A stretch of 64,000 nt of DNA, taken from the NCBI GenBank assembly GCA_016946835.1, contig JACVTC010000049.1, forward strand, positions 471,501-535,500, in the 5' to 3' direction. Shown in pieces: positions 12,276 to 24,504 of this stretch. The notes beneath the pieces were generated by a model. That model was not told where the DNA came from. It made no database searches and saw nothing but the letters and a program-made list of their open reading frames with translations. The translations under genes were made by a program, and so were the position numbers. This DNA comes from Neocallimastix lanati (nom. inval.) (Eukaryota; Neocallimastigomycota; Neocallimastigomycetes; Neocallimastigales; Neocallimastigaceae). Numbering within the stretch: the first letter of the stretch is position 1; every line of letters begins with the position of its first letter.

Positions 12276-12479
12276 TAAATTTAATTTATATTATATTATA
12301 TATTAATTTTATATGAATTATAATGAATTATATGATGTTAATATGACTATAAACTGGTTATTGCACAAGTTTAATATCTTAATAAAAAATTTAAATAAAA
12401 TATAAAAATAAAAAATAATTTTTCAAATAAAGTTTGTATACTTTTTGATTTTATTTATTTCATATACTTTGTTTAAGTA

Positions 12480-12900
12480 TTAATTGCTAAAATAAAAAAA
12501 AAAAAAATAATTAAAAATTTTATTTACACTCATTTTCAATAGTTGTAGAATGGAAACAAAAAATTTTTTTTTGTTTGTATATAAAAGATTTTCTTAATAA
12601 CTTAATAAATTATCCAATTACTATTATTTAATTTTTCTTTTAAAAATAATTATCCAATTAATCATTAATTGTTAAAATGAAAAAAAAAAATAATAAAATT
12701 TTTTTCACTTTCATTTTCAATAGTTTGAGAATGGAAAAAAATTTTTTTTACTATCATTTTTAGAATGGAAACAAAGTTCAATTTTTTCTTTAAATATATA
12801 TATATATAAAAGATTTTCTTAATAAATTATCCAATTATTATTATTTAGTTTTTTTTTTTTTTTTTTTTTTATTATAATTATCCAATTACTATTATAATTA
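12480..12900. repeat. Imperfect ~160-bp tandem duplication
   Basis: Shared landmarks in order: CATTTTCAATAGTT(T)G(T)AGAATGG, a T run, TATATAAAAGATTTTCTTAA and AATTATCCAATTA. Two copies plus a partial third. Confidence 0.65.
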
Positions 12901-14459
12901 TGTTTTTATTACTATTATTAACTATTAATTATTTTTTTTTGATCACATTATTTTAATTAATACATTTATAGATTAAGATAAGAACATTTAAAAAATACAA
13001 ATTAAAATTAATGTTAAAATTTATATTTGATTTCATTTGTTTCAAAGTACTTTCTTTTTTATATATATATATATATCAAATTACAAAAAAGGTTACTTCT
13101 TGCCTATTGAGAGAGATGACTCAATAAGGAAAAAGTCCTACTATTTATTCATATATCTTAAAAATTTGGTGATAACCTAATCGTTCAATTATTGTAATTT
13201 AAAATAAATGAATGATAATAAAATATATATATATATTTATATTCTATTGTTTAGAATAAATCAATAATAAAAGTAATAATAATATAGATATTTTATTTAG
13301 TGAAAAAAATAAAAGTTATTAATTATTACTATATTAGTACAAATTTAAAATTTTGTTTTTATATGTTAAAGAATAATCATTAGCCAAATTTAAGTAAATT
13401 ATTGTCAACTGATTAAAGTTAACCTTTAATTTTTTTTTTTCATTTTTATTAAATATTTTCTTTTCCATATTAAATTACTTAATTTTATATCTATAAAAAA
13501 AGTTAATTTTAATTTAAAAAATATATCTATTTTATGCATTTTTTATTAATCATTATAATTATTACAATAATTAATTTATATCCAACATTAAAGATGTGTT
13601 GTATTGTTTTTATGAATAATGATTAGCTATTAGTTAATATCTTTAAAAAATGTTTTTATTTTTAGTTAATTTTATATTATTCATATATCATTTATTCATA
13701 TTAAATATTAAATATTCGTTTTATATATATTATTTATATATTCAATAATTAATAATTAAATAACTTTTAATTATTAAGACTAAAAGTTAAAACAATTATT
13801 ATTGAGCAATACAAACTTTTTTAATAAATATTTAAATTTTTTTTTTTTTTTAATTTTTTTAATATATAAATTTTATCATATTTTAATTAAAATTTTTATT
13901 AATTCTTGGAAATTTAATTTTTATATTTAATTTTTTAATTAAAATTTATAAAGTTTTATCCATATAATTATTAATATTTTTTTTATTATTTTTTAAAGTT
14001 TAATTCATAATTAATATTTTTTGTTATTTTTTAAAGTTTTATCCATAATTGTTAAATTTTAATTTTATTATTTTATAAAAAAAATTTAAAAATTACAAAA
14101 AAAAAAAAAAAAAAAAAAAAAAGATTAACAAAAGTTCAAAAGTCTTTTTAAAAACAATAAAAAATATTTATAAATAAATATATATATGTATATTATATAT
14201 TAATTTTTTTATTATTATTTTTTATTATGTATTTTTCTTTAGATTTCTTTATTTAAATTTTTATTTATTAAATATATTAAATAGTATTAAAAATATAAGG
14301 AATTCATTTAAATTTTTTTTTTTTTAACATGTTGTAATATAATTTATGAATAAGCCACAATGTATTGATAAAAAAAATCATTTAATTCATAATACTAAAG
14401 AGTAACTCTTTATCGTAAAATATATTCAAATATTTGACATAATTATAAACGGATTATTA

Positions 14460-14690
14460 ACAAATTATTTATCATTATTAAAACTTTTAATTATTATTAA
14501 TTATTAATAATTTATCATCATCAAAACTTTTAATTGTTAATAATTTATTATTATCAAAAATTTTAATTATTTATCATTAATCATTTATTAATTATTAATA
14601 TTTACAATTACTATTATTAATAATTTATTATACTTAAACTATTATTATTAATAATTTATTATTAATTAATTATTATATTAATTGTTTCAA
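14460..14690. repeat. Degenerate repeat of TTATCATTATTAAAACTTTT units
   Basis: Three to four diverged copies of a ~50-bp unit ending in AATTATTAATAATTTA. Confidence 0.5.
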
Positions 14691-15235
14691 AATAGCATAA
14701 CGTATATAAAAAATTAATATTAATATATCATTTATTTTTTTTTTTTTATGTTTAAATATCTTTTTTATTTTTTTTATTTTTTTTATCTATTCATTTTTAT
14801 TTAATTTTAATTTTTTTTTATTTATTTTTTGTTTATTTTTTATTTATTTTTAATTGTTTTTTGTTTTGTTTTGTTTTTCTTGGTTTTATACCATTTTAAT
14901 TTAAATCATTTATCATGAATTACTTTTGAAAAAAGAGTAGTTTAAAAAAAAAAAATGATGAATACTTATATAAATTTTTAAAAATATATATATTTTTTTT
15001 CTCAATTATGATTATATTAAGAGGTTAAGATTAGGAAAGATACTTTATTAATTAATTATTTATTGATTTACTTATTCATGTATTCATTTGTTTTTAATTA
15101 TTGATTCATTTAAATATTTAATTATTTATCTGTTTACATATTATTTAATATAGATCATTGAACTAACTTTGTAATTATAAAAATAAAAAAAGAAAAGAAA
15201 AAAAAGAAAAAATTATTATAAAAAATTAAAAAGAA

Positions 15236-15400
15236 TAATTAATTAAAATTATTATTAAAAAGTAAATTTATTATTATTAATTAAATTTATTATTATTAAT
15301 TAAAATTATTATTAAAATATAAATTTATTATTATTAATTAAATATATTATTATTAATTAAAATTATTATTATTAATTAAATTTATTATTAATTAAAATTT
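15236..15400. repeat. Tandem AATTAAAATTATTATTAA-type repeat
   Basis: Alternating blocks of AATTAAATTTATTATTATT and AATTAAAATTATTATTAAA, about five copies. Confidence 0.6.
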
Positions 15401-16540
15401 TACTTATAAATAGTCGAATGATGGTTACATTACTTTGTATATAATAATTCAAACGGTCTACTTTTTGTATATTTTAATATTTCAATATATTATATATAAT
15501 TAAAAAATAAGTTATGAAAATAAAATATAAAAAAATTAAATTAAAAATTAAAATATTATATATATGCATACACACTAAAATACGTTAATATATATAAATA
15601 CATATAAATTAATATACTTATAATATACATGATATATATTATAAGAATATTTGAATTAATTTAAATTTATTTTAAATATAAAGAAAGGAATCTCCATTAC
15701 CATTATATTACTAATATATTATAATGGAAAGATAGTTTATTTTGTATATTAAATAAATTAAAAATTTAATATAATAAATTTTTGTAATGATCATTTCTTT
15801 TATGAATTATAAACCAATACTTTATTAATGTTTAAGGTTTTTGTGTATTTTTTGAATAGTCGGTATATCATTAGACTAACCAATCTTTTTACAGTTAATT
15901 TAATAACATAAAAAAATAAAAAAAAAAAATTAATAAGATAATTACTATAAAAGAAAGAAAGAAATAAAAATAAATAATATAAAATAAATTAAATATTATT
16001 AATAATAAATAATATATATTTTATATATATATGAAATAAATAATTATTAATTTATAAAGTTTTTGGGTATTCTATGTTCTATATATATAGAATTATATAA
16101 TATATTTTAATTTATAATAAAAAATAAAATAAAATAAAAAAAGTATAAAATATCATAAAATTCACTCTCTTTTATAAATATAATTTTTTCTTTCTTTTTC
16201 TTTCATTTTTATTATTATTATAAAAATTAAAGATATACTATATATTTTTAATTATTATATATAAAAAAAAGTTGTTATAAGTTGAAATATATAATAGTAA
16301 ATTTATTTATAATAAAATTATAAATGAAGATATAATATTATAGTATTTAAACTATTATATAACATTCCATAAACAATTTTTTTTGTTATATTTTTTTTTT
16401 AAAAAAAAAAAAAAGAACAAATAATAAATAATAATAAATAAAATTTTGTAGAATAAAAATAACATTGTATAATATTTAATATAATTTAAGCTTTTAAACT
16501 AACAAACAAACAAACAAAAATAATAAAAAAAAAAAGGAAA

Positions 16541-18142
16541 ATGTTATTTCCAGGTTTACTGAATGAAACTCAATATGATAGAAGTTTATTTATAGAAAAT
16601 GGAAGGAAAGCGGGTTTTTTTGAATGGATAACAAGTAAAGGAACAAACTATACATGTTATCAAGAGTATATAAATTCTCTTACTCCTGAAAGTATTGTTG
16701 ATAAAAAAATTGAAATTATAAGAGTTATTATTTACGCTATACAGAAACCTTTTACCTTTTTATATTTCTATTGGACTATACTGGTTTTTATTTTACATAA
16801 ATTTAATTTTAAAAAACCAATTATGAGACTCATTTTATATCACTTTGTGTTAAGGTAATTTTATTTTTATTTTTTATAATATTACAATTGAGTAATATCA
16901 TTAAAAATTAATAATTAATTAATTAAAATAATTGAAAAAAAAATAATAAAGTTATATTATTTGGTTTTAGTTCTAATTCTTTATTTATTCCTTTTATTTT
17001 ATTTTTATTGTATTATTATTTTATTAATATTTTTTTTTTCAAAATTTTAATTTTTTTTTTTTTATAGAGCTACAGGTGATTTATTGGATAAATTAGGTGG
17101 TTTATATGAATATTATTTTACTAATGATTATATAAAAGATGGTGATGTTATTGTAGGAGTAAGATGTAAATATACGGATTGGCATCCATTTAATTGGTTT
17201 TTAACTCGTGAAATATGTAGTATTCTCTGGTATGTTGGTGAAATGGTCGGTGATTGGTATCCATTACTTCGTACTCGTGCCGTAGTTAGAAATTCAAAAT
17301 CTATTTGGGCAGTTTACGTTACATGTATTATCTTCAATCTTACAAAGGTAGCCTTAATTGTCTTACATCTTTCCAGAAGTCCTACAGAAATGTTTGATAA
17401 AATGGGTTCTTATGATTATGATGCAGGTTTACACTTTTATAATAAGTATTATATTATTCAATTAATTATTAATTACGCCTCTTTTCTCTATGATATTACC
17501 GTCTATATCGTTTTGAAGCGATCCATATTTACGAAGACTCATTCAAAGGAAGGCTTCTTTAAAAAATTCAAGAATCTTTCTGAATACAGAATGTTAGTAT
17601 CGGCATTAGTATGCTCTATCTTTTTACCTATTATTTCAATAAATATTTTCATGAAATTTTATTATCAGAAAGTTTACAACTACAAGTCACTCAATTTCGA
17701 TTTTGAAGATACCAGAAGAATGGTATCTTCTGTTCAATATTATATGATATTTATTGATCAAATTCTTTTATCTCGTTATAAAAGTGGTTCCTCTGCTAAT
17801 TCTTACAATTACAATAACAGTAGTAGTGGATACAATAGAACCTATCCAAGTAAATTAAATCATCAATTAAGTACAACAAATGATACCATAGGTAATGATG
17901 AAATGAATACCAATGATAATTATTATTACAATAATCAAGATTATGCTAATTTAAATTATCAAAAGGTGGCTAATATAGATATGAATAGTAGTAATAATAA
18001 TTTAAATTCTAAAAAGGTTGCCGATATAGATATGAATGGAAGTAATAATATTTTAAATTATCGAAAGGTGGCCAATATAGATATGAATAGTAGTAATAAT
18101 AATTTAAGTTCAAGATATTATTATAATTTAATGAATAATTAG
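16541..18142 (+). CDS. Multi-pass membrane protein with repeated Asn-rich tail (two exons)
   Basis: Exon 1 is 16541-16854 and exon 2 is 17068-18142. Joining at AG|GTAATT ... TTTATAG|AG restores one frame of 462 residues; the junction codon is Arg105. The protein begins at an ATG after an AACAAACAAAC leader. Hydrophobic segments lie near residues 68-87, 94-112 (weak), 148-166, 184-206, 231-254, 280-300 and 325-339, giving about six or seven membrane spans and a receptor- or transporter-like outline. The cytosolic or luminal tail (341-462) is rich in Asn and Ser and ends in three ~18-residue tandem repeats with the core KVANIDMNSSNNNL. I recognise no named family; the motif YYMIFIDQILLS after the last span and the early hydrophobic-aromatic domain look specific. 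It is possibly a lineage-specific gut-fungal family. Codon use is normal for a host gene. Confidence 0.8.
16855..17067 (+). other. Spliceosomal intron of the membrane-protein gene
   Basis: 213 bp, starts GTAATT and ends in a long T-rich tract plus ATAG. A branch-site-like TTCTAATTC lies near 16970. The intron is almost pure A/T, in contrast to both exons, and removing it keeps the frame. Confidence 0.85.
17960..18114 (+). repeat. Coding 54-bp tandem repeat, three copies
   Basis: Encodes three near-identical units around KVANIDMNSSNNNL. Unlike the spacer repeats its period is a multiple of three and the changes are mostly conservative, so it is part of the protein. Confidence 0.85.
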
Positions 18143-19077
18143 CTAATCTAATATCGAAATGAAAAAAAAAAATTCAATGAATATAAGAACAACAACAACA
18201 AAAAAAAAAAAAAATTAAATTCTATTCAAAAAATAAAAACAGAAAACAAAAACCAAAAACCAAAAAAAAAAAAAAGACATATATCTATTTTTAATATATT
18301 TAAAAATAATTTTTTTTATGTGATAAATTAAAAATAATATTTTTTTATTTAAAGTAAAAATAGATTTATTTTGTAAATATTATAAAATAGAAGAATAAGA
18401 AAAAAAAAATTTTTTTTTATTGTTTTTGTAAATAAAATAATGATATTAATTTTAATAATTTTCTTTCTTTTTTTTACTTTTTTTTTTTATTAATGAAGAA
18501 AAAAAAAAAAAAAAAAAAAGGAAAGAAATTTAAAAAATGTTTTATAGTTATTATAACATTTTTCTTTTTATTCATTAATTATTAATAATAATTAATAATA
18601 ATTTTTTTTTTTGTCGTAGAAATAAAAATAAAATAAATTAATAGTAATAAATAGTAATATTTAAACTTAATAAAAAAAATAGAAGAAATAATAATTTTTT
18701 TTTAGTATTAGAATAGTTATAAAAAATAATATAATTAAATATAAATAAAATAAAATAATATAAAATAAAATAAATTATAATATAAATATTAAAAAAAAAA
18801 ATAATTAAATATAAATAAAATAATATAAAATAAAATATATTATAATATAAATATTGAAAAAAAAAGTTTTTTTTTTATGAACTTAAATATAATAAAATAT
18901 AATAAAATAAAATAAAATAAAATAAATAGTAAATTAAAAATAAAAAAAAAATGAAAAAGAAAATATTTTAGAAAATAAAAAAGTATAAACTAAAATAACA
19001 ACGCCTAACATCAAAAAAAAAAAAAATAAAACTCTTTTAAATAAAAATCAAAAATAAATAAATAAAAGAAATAATAA

Positions 19078-19115
<38 letters not shown>

Positions 19116-19190
19116 AAAGAACGAAATTCAATAACATAAATTAATATGTTTTGTAATTTTTTTACTATATATTTTTTTATAAAATAATAA

Positions 19191-19230
<40 letters not shown>

Positions 19231-20308
19231 ATGTTCATAGAATTTATAGAGAGAGTAACTTCTCTTAATGAAAAGCTTTCTGTATTTTCTAGGGAGTGTT
19301 TAGTGGACATCATACTATCTATTTTAAAAATGTTGGTTCATTGTTTTTTTTTTTTTTTATTATTTTTAGATTTAATTGGTGATCATGTATATTGTATACA
19401 TCACACCGAAAAAAAATTTTTTTTTTATTTTTGAACTTTTTTTTTTATAAGAAAAGGTAATCCATAAAAATGTAAAAATATAATTATCTATTTAATAAAG
19501 CACTGGAAGTCTAAAAAAAATTAGAAAAAAAAAATTATAATTACTATTATTTATCTATTTATTTATCTATTTATTTATTTACTTCTTTATTTATCTATTT
19601 ATTTATTTACTTATTTATTATAAAATTTAAAAATAAATCTTTAAATTTAATTTGATATAATTTAATTTAAAAAGAATAAAAAGAAATTAATTTATTTAAA
19701 TTAAATTAAATTTCTTTTTTTAATTAATTAAAATAAATTAAAGATTTTCTACTTTAAAATTTTTATTATTGATAATTAAAGAAATGCTATTAATATAAAC
19801 TATTTTTAAAGTTAATAATAATTATAATAATCGATAATAATTGATAATAATAAATCATAAAAAGAATAGTTTATATTAATAATAAATATTAATAATAATT
19901 GATAATAATAAATCATAAAAAAGAATAAAAATATTTATTAATAAATAATAAATAATATTAATAATAAATAAAAATATAAAATAAATATATAATAATAAAG
20001 TAAAAGAAGGATTTTTTATCATCTAAAAAAAAAAAGACAAAAAAAAAGTTTTCAGTTGAAAGAATGTTTATTAGTTTTAGTTTGACTGTTGGACAGAATG
20101 AAATATTAAAATAAAATCTTTATTTAATATTCATTAAAGTTTTTTTTTTTTTTGGATTTCATTAAAATTGTTCTTTCTGTATATTTTTTATTTCTTTTTT
20201 CTTTTTTCTTTTTTCTTTTTTTTTTTGTTTCTGTCACAGCCCTTGGCTAAAAAAAAAAAAAAAAATTTAAAAAAAAATTTTAAAAAAAATTTAAAAAAAA
20301 AAAAATAA

Positions 20309-20344
<36 letters not shown>

Positions 20345-20755
20345 GAAATGTCTCCTAATTAAATATTTATTTATTTATTATTAATTTATTCAATTATTTA
20401 TTTATATACTTATTATTTATTTACTTATTATTTATTTATTTATTTTTAGATTAAATAAAGTAAATTTAAATTAATATAAATCATAAAATTAATTAAAATA
20501 AATTTTTTAATTTATTTTTATTTCTTATTTTTTTAATTTTTTTTTTAATTTTTTTTATTTTTTTAAACTTTTTATTTTTTTAAATTTTTTATTCAATTCA
20601 ATTTGGTTAATAAAAGTTTCATCATTGTTCTTTTATTCTATTTTTTTTTTTTTATTTAAAGGGTTATTTGAAGTCTTAGTTTTAGGATTAGATGATGAAT
20701 GATTAATAAATTAATAAATTATTAATGATTATTATTATATTTATTATTTATTATT
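18143..20755. other. Gene-free AT-rich spacer
   Basis: Consists of homopolymers and short repeats. One island at 19231-19436 has a coding-like stretch on the plus strand (starts MFIEFIERVTSLNEKLSVFS) split by a T run. I do not recognise it and give it no gene call. Confidence 0.6.
18718..18860. repeat. Direct repeat of ~68 bp
   Basis: Two copies of ATAATTAAATATAAATAAAA followed by TATAATATAAATATT and an A run. Confidence 0.6.
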
Positions 20756-20759
20756 CCGT

Positions 20760-20972
20760 TATTTATTATTTATTATTTATTATTTATTATTTATTATTTA
20801 TTATTTATTATTTATTATTTATTATTTATTATTTATTATTTATTATTTATTATTTATTATTTATTATTTATTATTTATTATTTATTATTTATTATTTATT
20901 ATTTATTATTTATTATTTATTATTTATTAATAAATACTCTTTTTGTTATTTATTATTTATTATTTATTATTT
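20760..20972. repeat. TTATTTA heptamer array
   Basis: About 25 perfect copies of the 7-bp unit TTATTTA, a short break with TAATAAATACTCTTTTTG, then a few more copies. A frame running through it repeats every seven residues only because the unit is 7 bp; it is not a gene. Confidence 0.9.
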
Positions 20973-22647
20973 AATTATTTATTATTCAATTATTTATTAT
21001 TAATATTAAAATTAAAAATAATAAAATAAAAAAAAATTCCATCAACACGACACCTAATATTCTTTTATTCATTCACATATATTTTATTATAATTTCTTTA
21101 TCCACATGAAAAATATATATATATATATATAAACTTTTGTTTGAATGTGCTTTTTACCATAAGTATTTATAAATATCTATCATAATATCCTTTACATCAT
21201 TATGCTATCTCATTCATTAAATCACCCATTCCTATCGTATGCAATATATGTATATTTTGATGCAAAAACAATATAAACTGTAAATGTGCAATATTTGATA
21301 TATATATGCTATAGTATGAATAATGTTAATATATGTATGTCTCAAATACTTAGATAGTTAAATAATAAAACACATGCAATATATCTGCAAATTACACATA
21401 TATATTAACCAACAATTTCTTCAATTTCCGCTATTTTGCTATCTTATATAACTATTGCTCTTATTGTTTATTTATTTGAATAATAATGATATGCTAATAT
21501 ATAATATTGAATGATTGATATATGTTTAAGTTTGCAAATAGCGTATTTACTTAGGTATTTTTATTTAAATGTGGTTTTAGTATAAATATGCCTTAAAATA
21601 CTATTGATTTTTATTAAGTTATTTGAAACTAGTTTGGTACTAGTTTTAGTATAAAAACATCATACAATATTTAATAATCACATGTCTTTAATATATATAA
21701 CAGCATAAACTATAAATATTAAATAAATAAAGCAGTAATACTATTTAAACAATAAACAAGCATATTTTTTAATATAATAATGATGCATTTAATTATTCAT
21801 AGTACTTGGATGTTAATTAACATCAATAATATGCAGCTATTTATGCTGATATTTTGATCCAATATATTTAGGGATATATATATTCAAAAACTGTTAATTA
21901 ATTATAAGCAATATATGTTGTTCAAATATATCCTAACATATTTGATTTGTACTATTATTTATAAAATGATTTTATATTTTAATTTATTTAATTGGTTGCA
22001 GATACTGAATATTTTTATTACTATATATATTGTTAATATATATGTTAAAATACATGTAACTGATAATAATTATTTAATATTAATGTTGCTGCAACTTTTA
22101 TTTAATATTTGTTTATGTTTGTATATATATTTATGATACATATGCAACTGCTATATATCTATCTATCAACACTATATCGTTCATGTTTTGTTATATTAAT
22201 AACATCAATATTTATTTATATATTTTATAATATATGCTTGTATTGCTATATATATAGTATGTATATTGTATGTATTTAAGTTAGTAAATATATTTAACAT
22301 ACTTATATCATATTTATTATAATATTCAAGAAAATGAATATGTTATATATATAGTAGTTAAATGCGATTTGCTTGCGGATACTGTTTTTTGTACTATTTT
22401 TATGCTAAAATTATACCTATATTAAAAAATGCCACGTGATCTGATTATTATATAAATGCTTATGTATAAGTTTATGTATATATATGCATATTACTAGTTT
22501 TATCATAAAATAACTATCAAAACCTATATGATATTTGGATGCCGTTTGATGCTAGTTTTAGTATAAATATGCTATTGAATACTAGTTTGATTTTGATACT
22601 AGTTTGGTACTATTTTTGGTATAAATAAGGTATCCAAATATATAATA

Positions 22648-22735
22648 TTGATATAAAACAAATATGTTCATCAACATATTCTGTATATTTAATAATAATT
22701 AAATATTGAAATTTATATCTCTTCTGTCAATAATA
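22648..22735 (+). repeat. LTR fragment (TGATATAAAACAAATATG family)
   Basis: Matches the first ~90 bp of the repeat at 45053-45434, beginning with the same TGATATAAAACAAATATG. Confidence 0.6.
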
Positions 22736-23139
22736 ATATTTGAAATAATTTTATTATTCAATGGTCATATATATATAATTAATTATAATATTAAATATAT
22801 TAAATTAAATTTCAATTATATATAATAAGAATATTTTAATATTTATAAATTAAATATTCTTATTTATTTTAAAGTTTATATTATATATTAAAAATACATA
22901 ATTCCTCTATATATTATAATAAAATAAAATGGCTGTCGTTATTTTAATTATAATTAAATATATATATAGTTAATATTATTTATTATATTAATATTTATAA
23001 TATTATTATATTCTTATATATTATTATTATCTATATTTATATTATTCAACACTAATTATTATATATAAATATTCCTAATAATAACCCATTCTTCATTTTT
23101 TTTTTTATTAATATGGAGAAGTTACCTTGGTTATAATTT

Positions 23140-23310
23140 TAGGATTAACTATATAAATTTTATATGAATTAAAGTATTATAATTATTACAATTATAATAA
23201 TACATATTGAAATAAAATAAAATAAAATAAAATAATTATTATCAAAAAGATATAAATTTAATATTTAATAATTATTATTAAATAAACAAATATGTTATTT
23301 CATATATTTT
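23140..23310 (-). repeat. Inverted LTR fragment (same family)
   Basis: On the minus strand this follows the repeat at 45053 over about 170 bp: an ACATATTTGT word, TATTTAATAATAATTATTAA, a TTTATTTTATTTTATTTCAA tract, then TCATATAAAATTTATATAG. With the fragment at 22648 it forms an inverted pair. Confidence 0.65.
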
Positions 23311-24504
23311 TTTTATATCATTATTTATAGATAAAATATAAATATTAATATATTATAAAAAATATAAGAATAAACATAATAAAAATAATAGTTAATTATA
23401 GTTTAATATTAAAATAAAATAAAATTAATTATTAAAAACATGCAAATAAATATTAAAATAAACATGAAATAACAGTAAATAAATACAAAAAAAAATAGTT
23501 TAAATTATTATAATAATACATTTAACTAACTATTTGACTACAAATTAACTAGGATATTAGCACAGAAACTATCAATGCATACATATTTTAACATAAACTT
23601 GAATATCATTAAAATAACAATAATAATAATGATGATGTTCTATTAAAATAACTGCTATTTATGTTAAAATATACATATAGTTACATATATTTAATATATT
23701 TAAATAACTAATACTAGTATATGTTAATATTGCAATAACTTATATCAATACATACATATGTTATAGTTTATATAAATAATATGTTTATAAATAAATAAAT
23801 GCTTAATGTTGTATATATGTATTTATCCATTTTAATTTATTCATTTTTATTTATTTATTTTTTTTTATCTATTTTTTATTTATTTATATGCATATGATTT
23901 ATAATTATTTATTCTTTTCTATTACATATAGCAGATTGTCGGAATTTCAAGTTATATATATATATTTTTTTTTTCAAAGTTAATGATGATGATTACTTGA
24001 TATTATTTCATTCTTTGGAAATATGTATTTATATTTTATTTTATTTTATTTTATTTTTTTTTTTTTAATTTTTTTTTTTAATTTATTCCCTTAACAATAT
24101 TTCTTATCTCATCTATATTAATTTCTGAATCGTTTGTTTTTTTTTTTTTTCAATTTTACTTTGATAATTTACTTTTATTTCTATGTATAACTATTACTAG
24201 AATAATCTAATATTGATTTAAAAAAAATTTCAATATGCTTTATCGATATAATTAATTTGAATTTTTTAAAAAAAAAAAAAAAAAAAAAAGGAGTTGTATG
24301 ATTCCTTCAATCTCACATTATTCAGAAATTATTTATTTATTTATTTATTTATTTGTTTGTTTTCTTTTAAATAATAATAATAATAATAATAAATATTATT
24401 AGGTGAATAATAAATATTTACTTATATGAGAAAATAAATTTAGCATTTAAAAAAAAAAAGAATCTTCATTTTTTCATTCCATATATATATATATATATAT
24501 ATAA

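Larger units (their letters stand above)
8411..16540. other. 8-kb gene-free AT-rich desert
   Basis: No coding frame longer than low-complexity runs. It is built from ATT/AAT microsatellites (for example 8611-8658), homopolymers and imperfect local duplications listed separately. One short island at about 13085-13145 has a self-complementary core (CCTATTGAG ... CTCAATAAGG). Confidence 0.7.
21040..23830. other. Compositionally distinct non-coding block
   Basis: Unlike the flanks it is poor in homopolymers and rich in TGC, GCA and ATGCAA words. The phrase TAGTTTTAGTATAAA (and near variants) recurs at about 21575, 21641, 22553 and 22608, twice next to ACTAGTTTGGTAC. No credible gene: the longest frame (21915-22136) is a short hydrophobic run without similarity. 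It contains two LTR fragments (22648-22735 and 23140-23310). It may be an old decayed element. Confidence 0.4.

Noticed and set aside
20725-21003. 92-codon frame of repeated Tyr/Leu/Phe/Ile residues
   Set aside because: It is the translation of the TTATTTA heptamer array; the 7-residue period follows from the 7-bp unit.
21915-22136. 73-codon hydrophobic frame
   Set aside because: AT-rich sequence gives Ile/Leu/Tyr runs by chance; no conserved motif, splice signals or codon bias.
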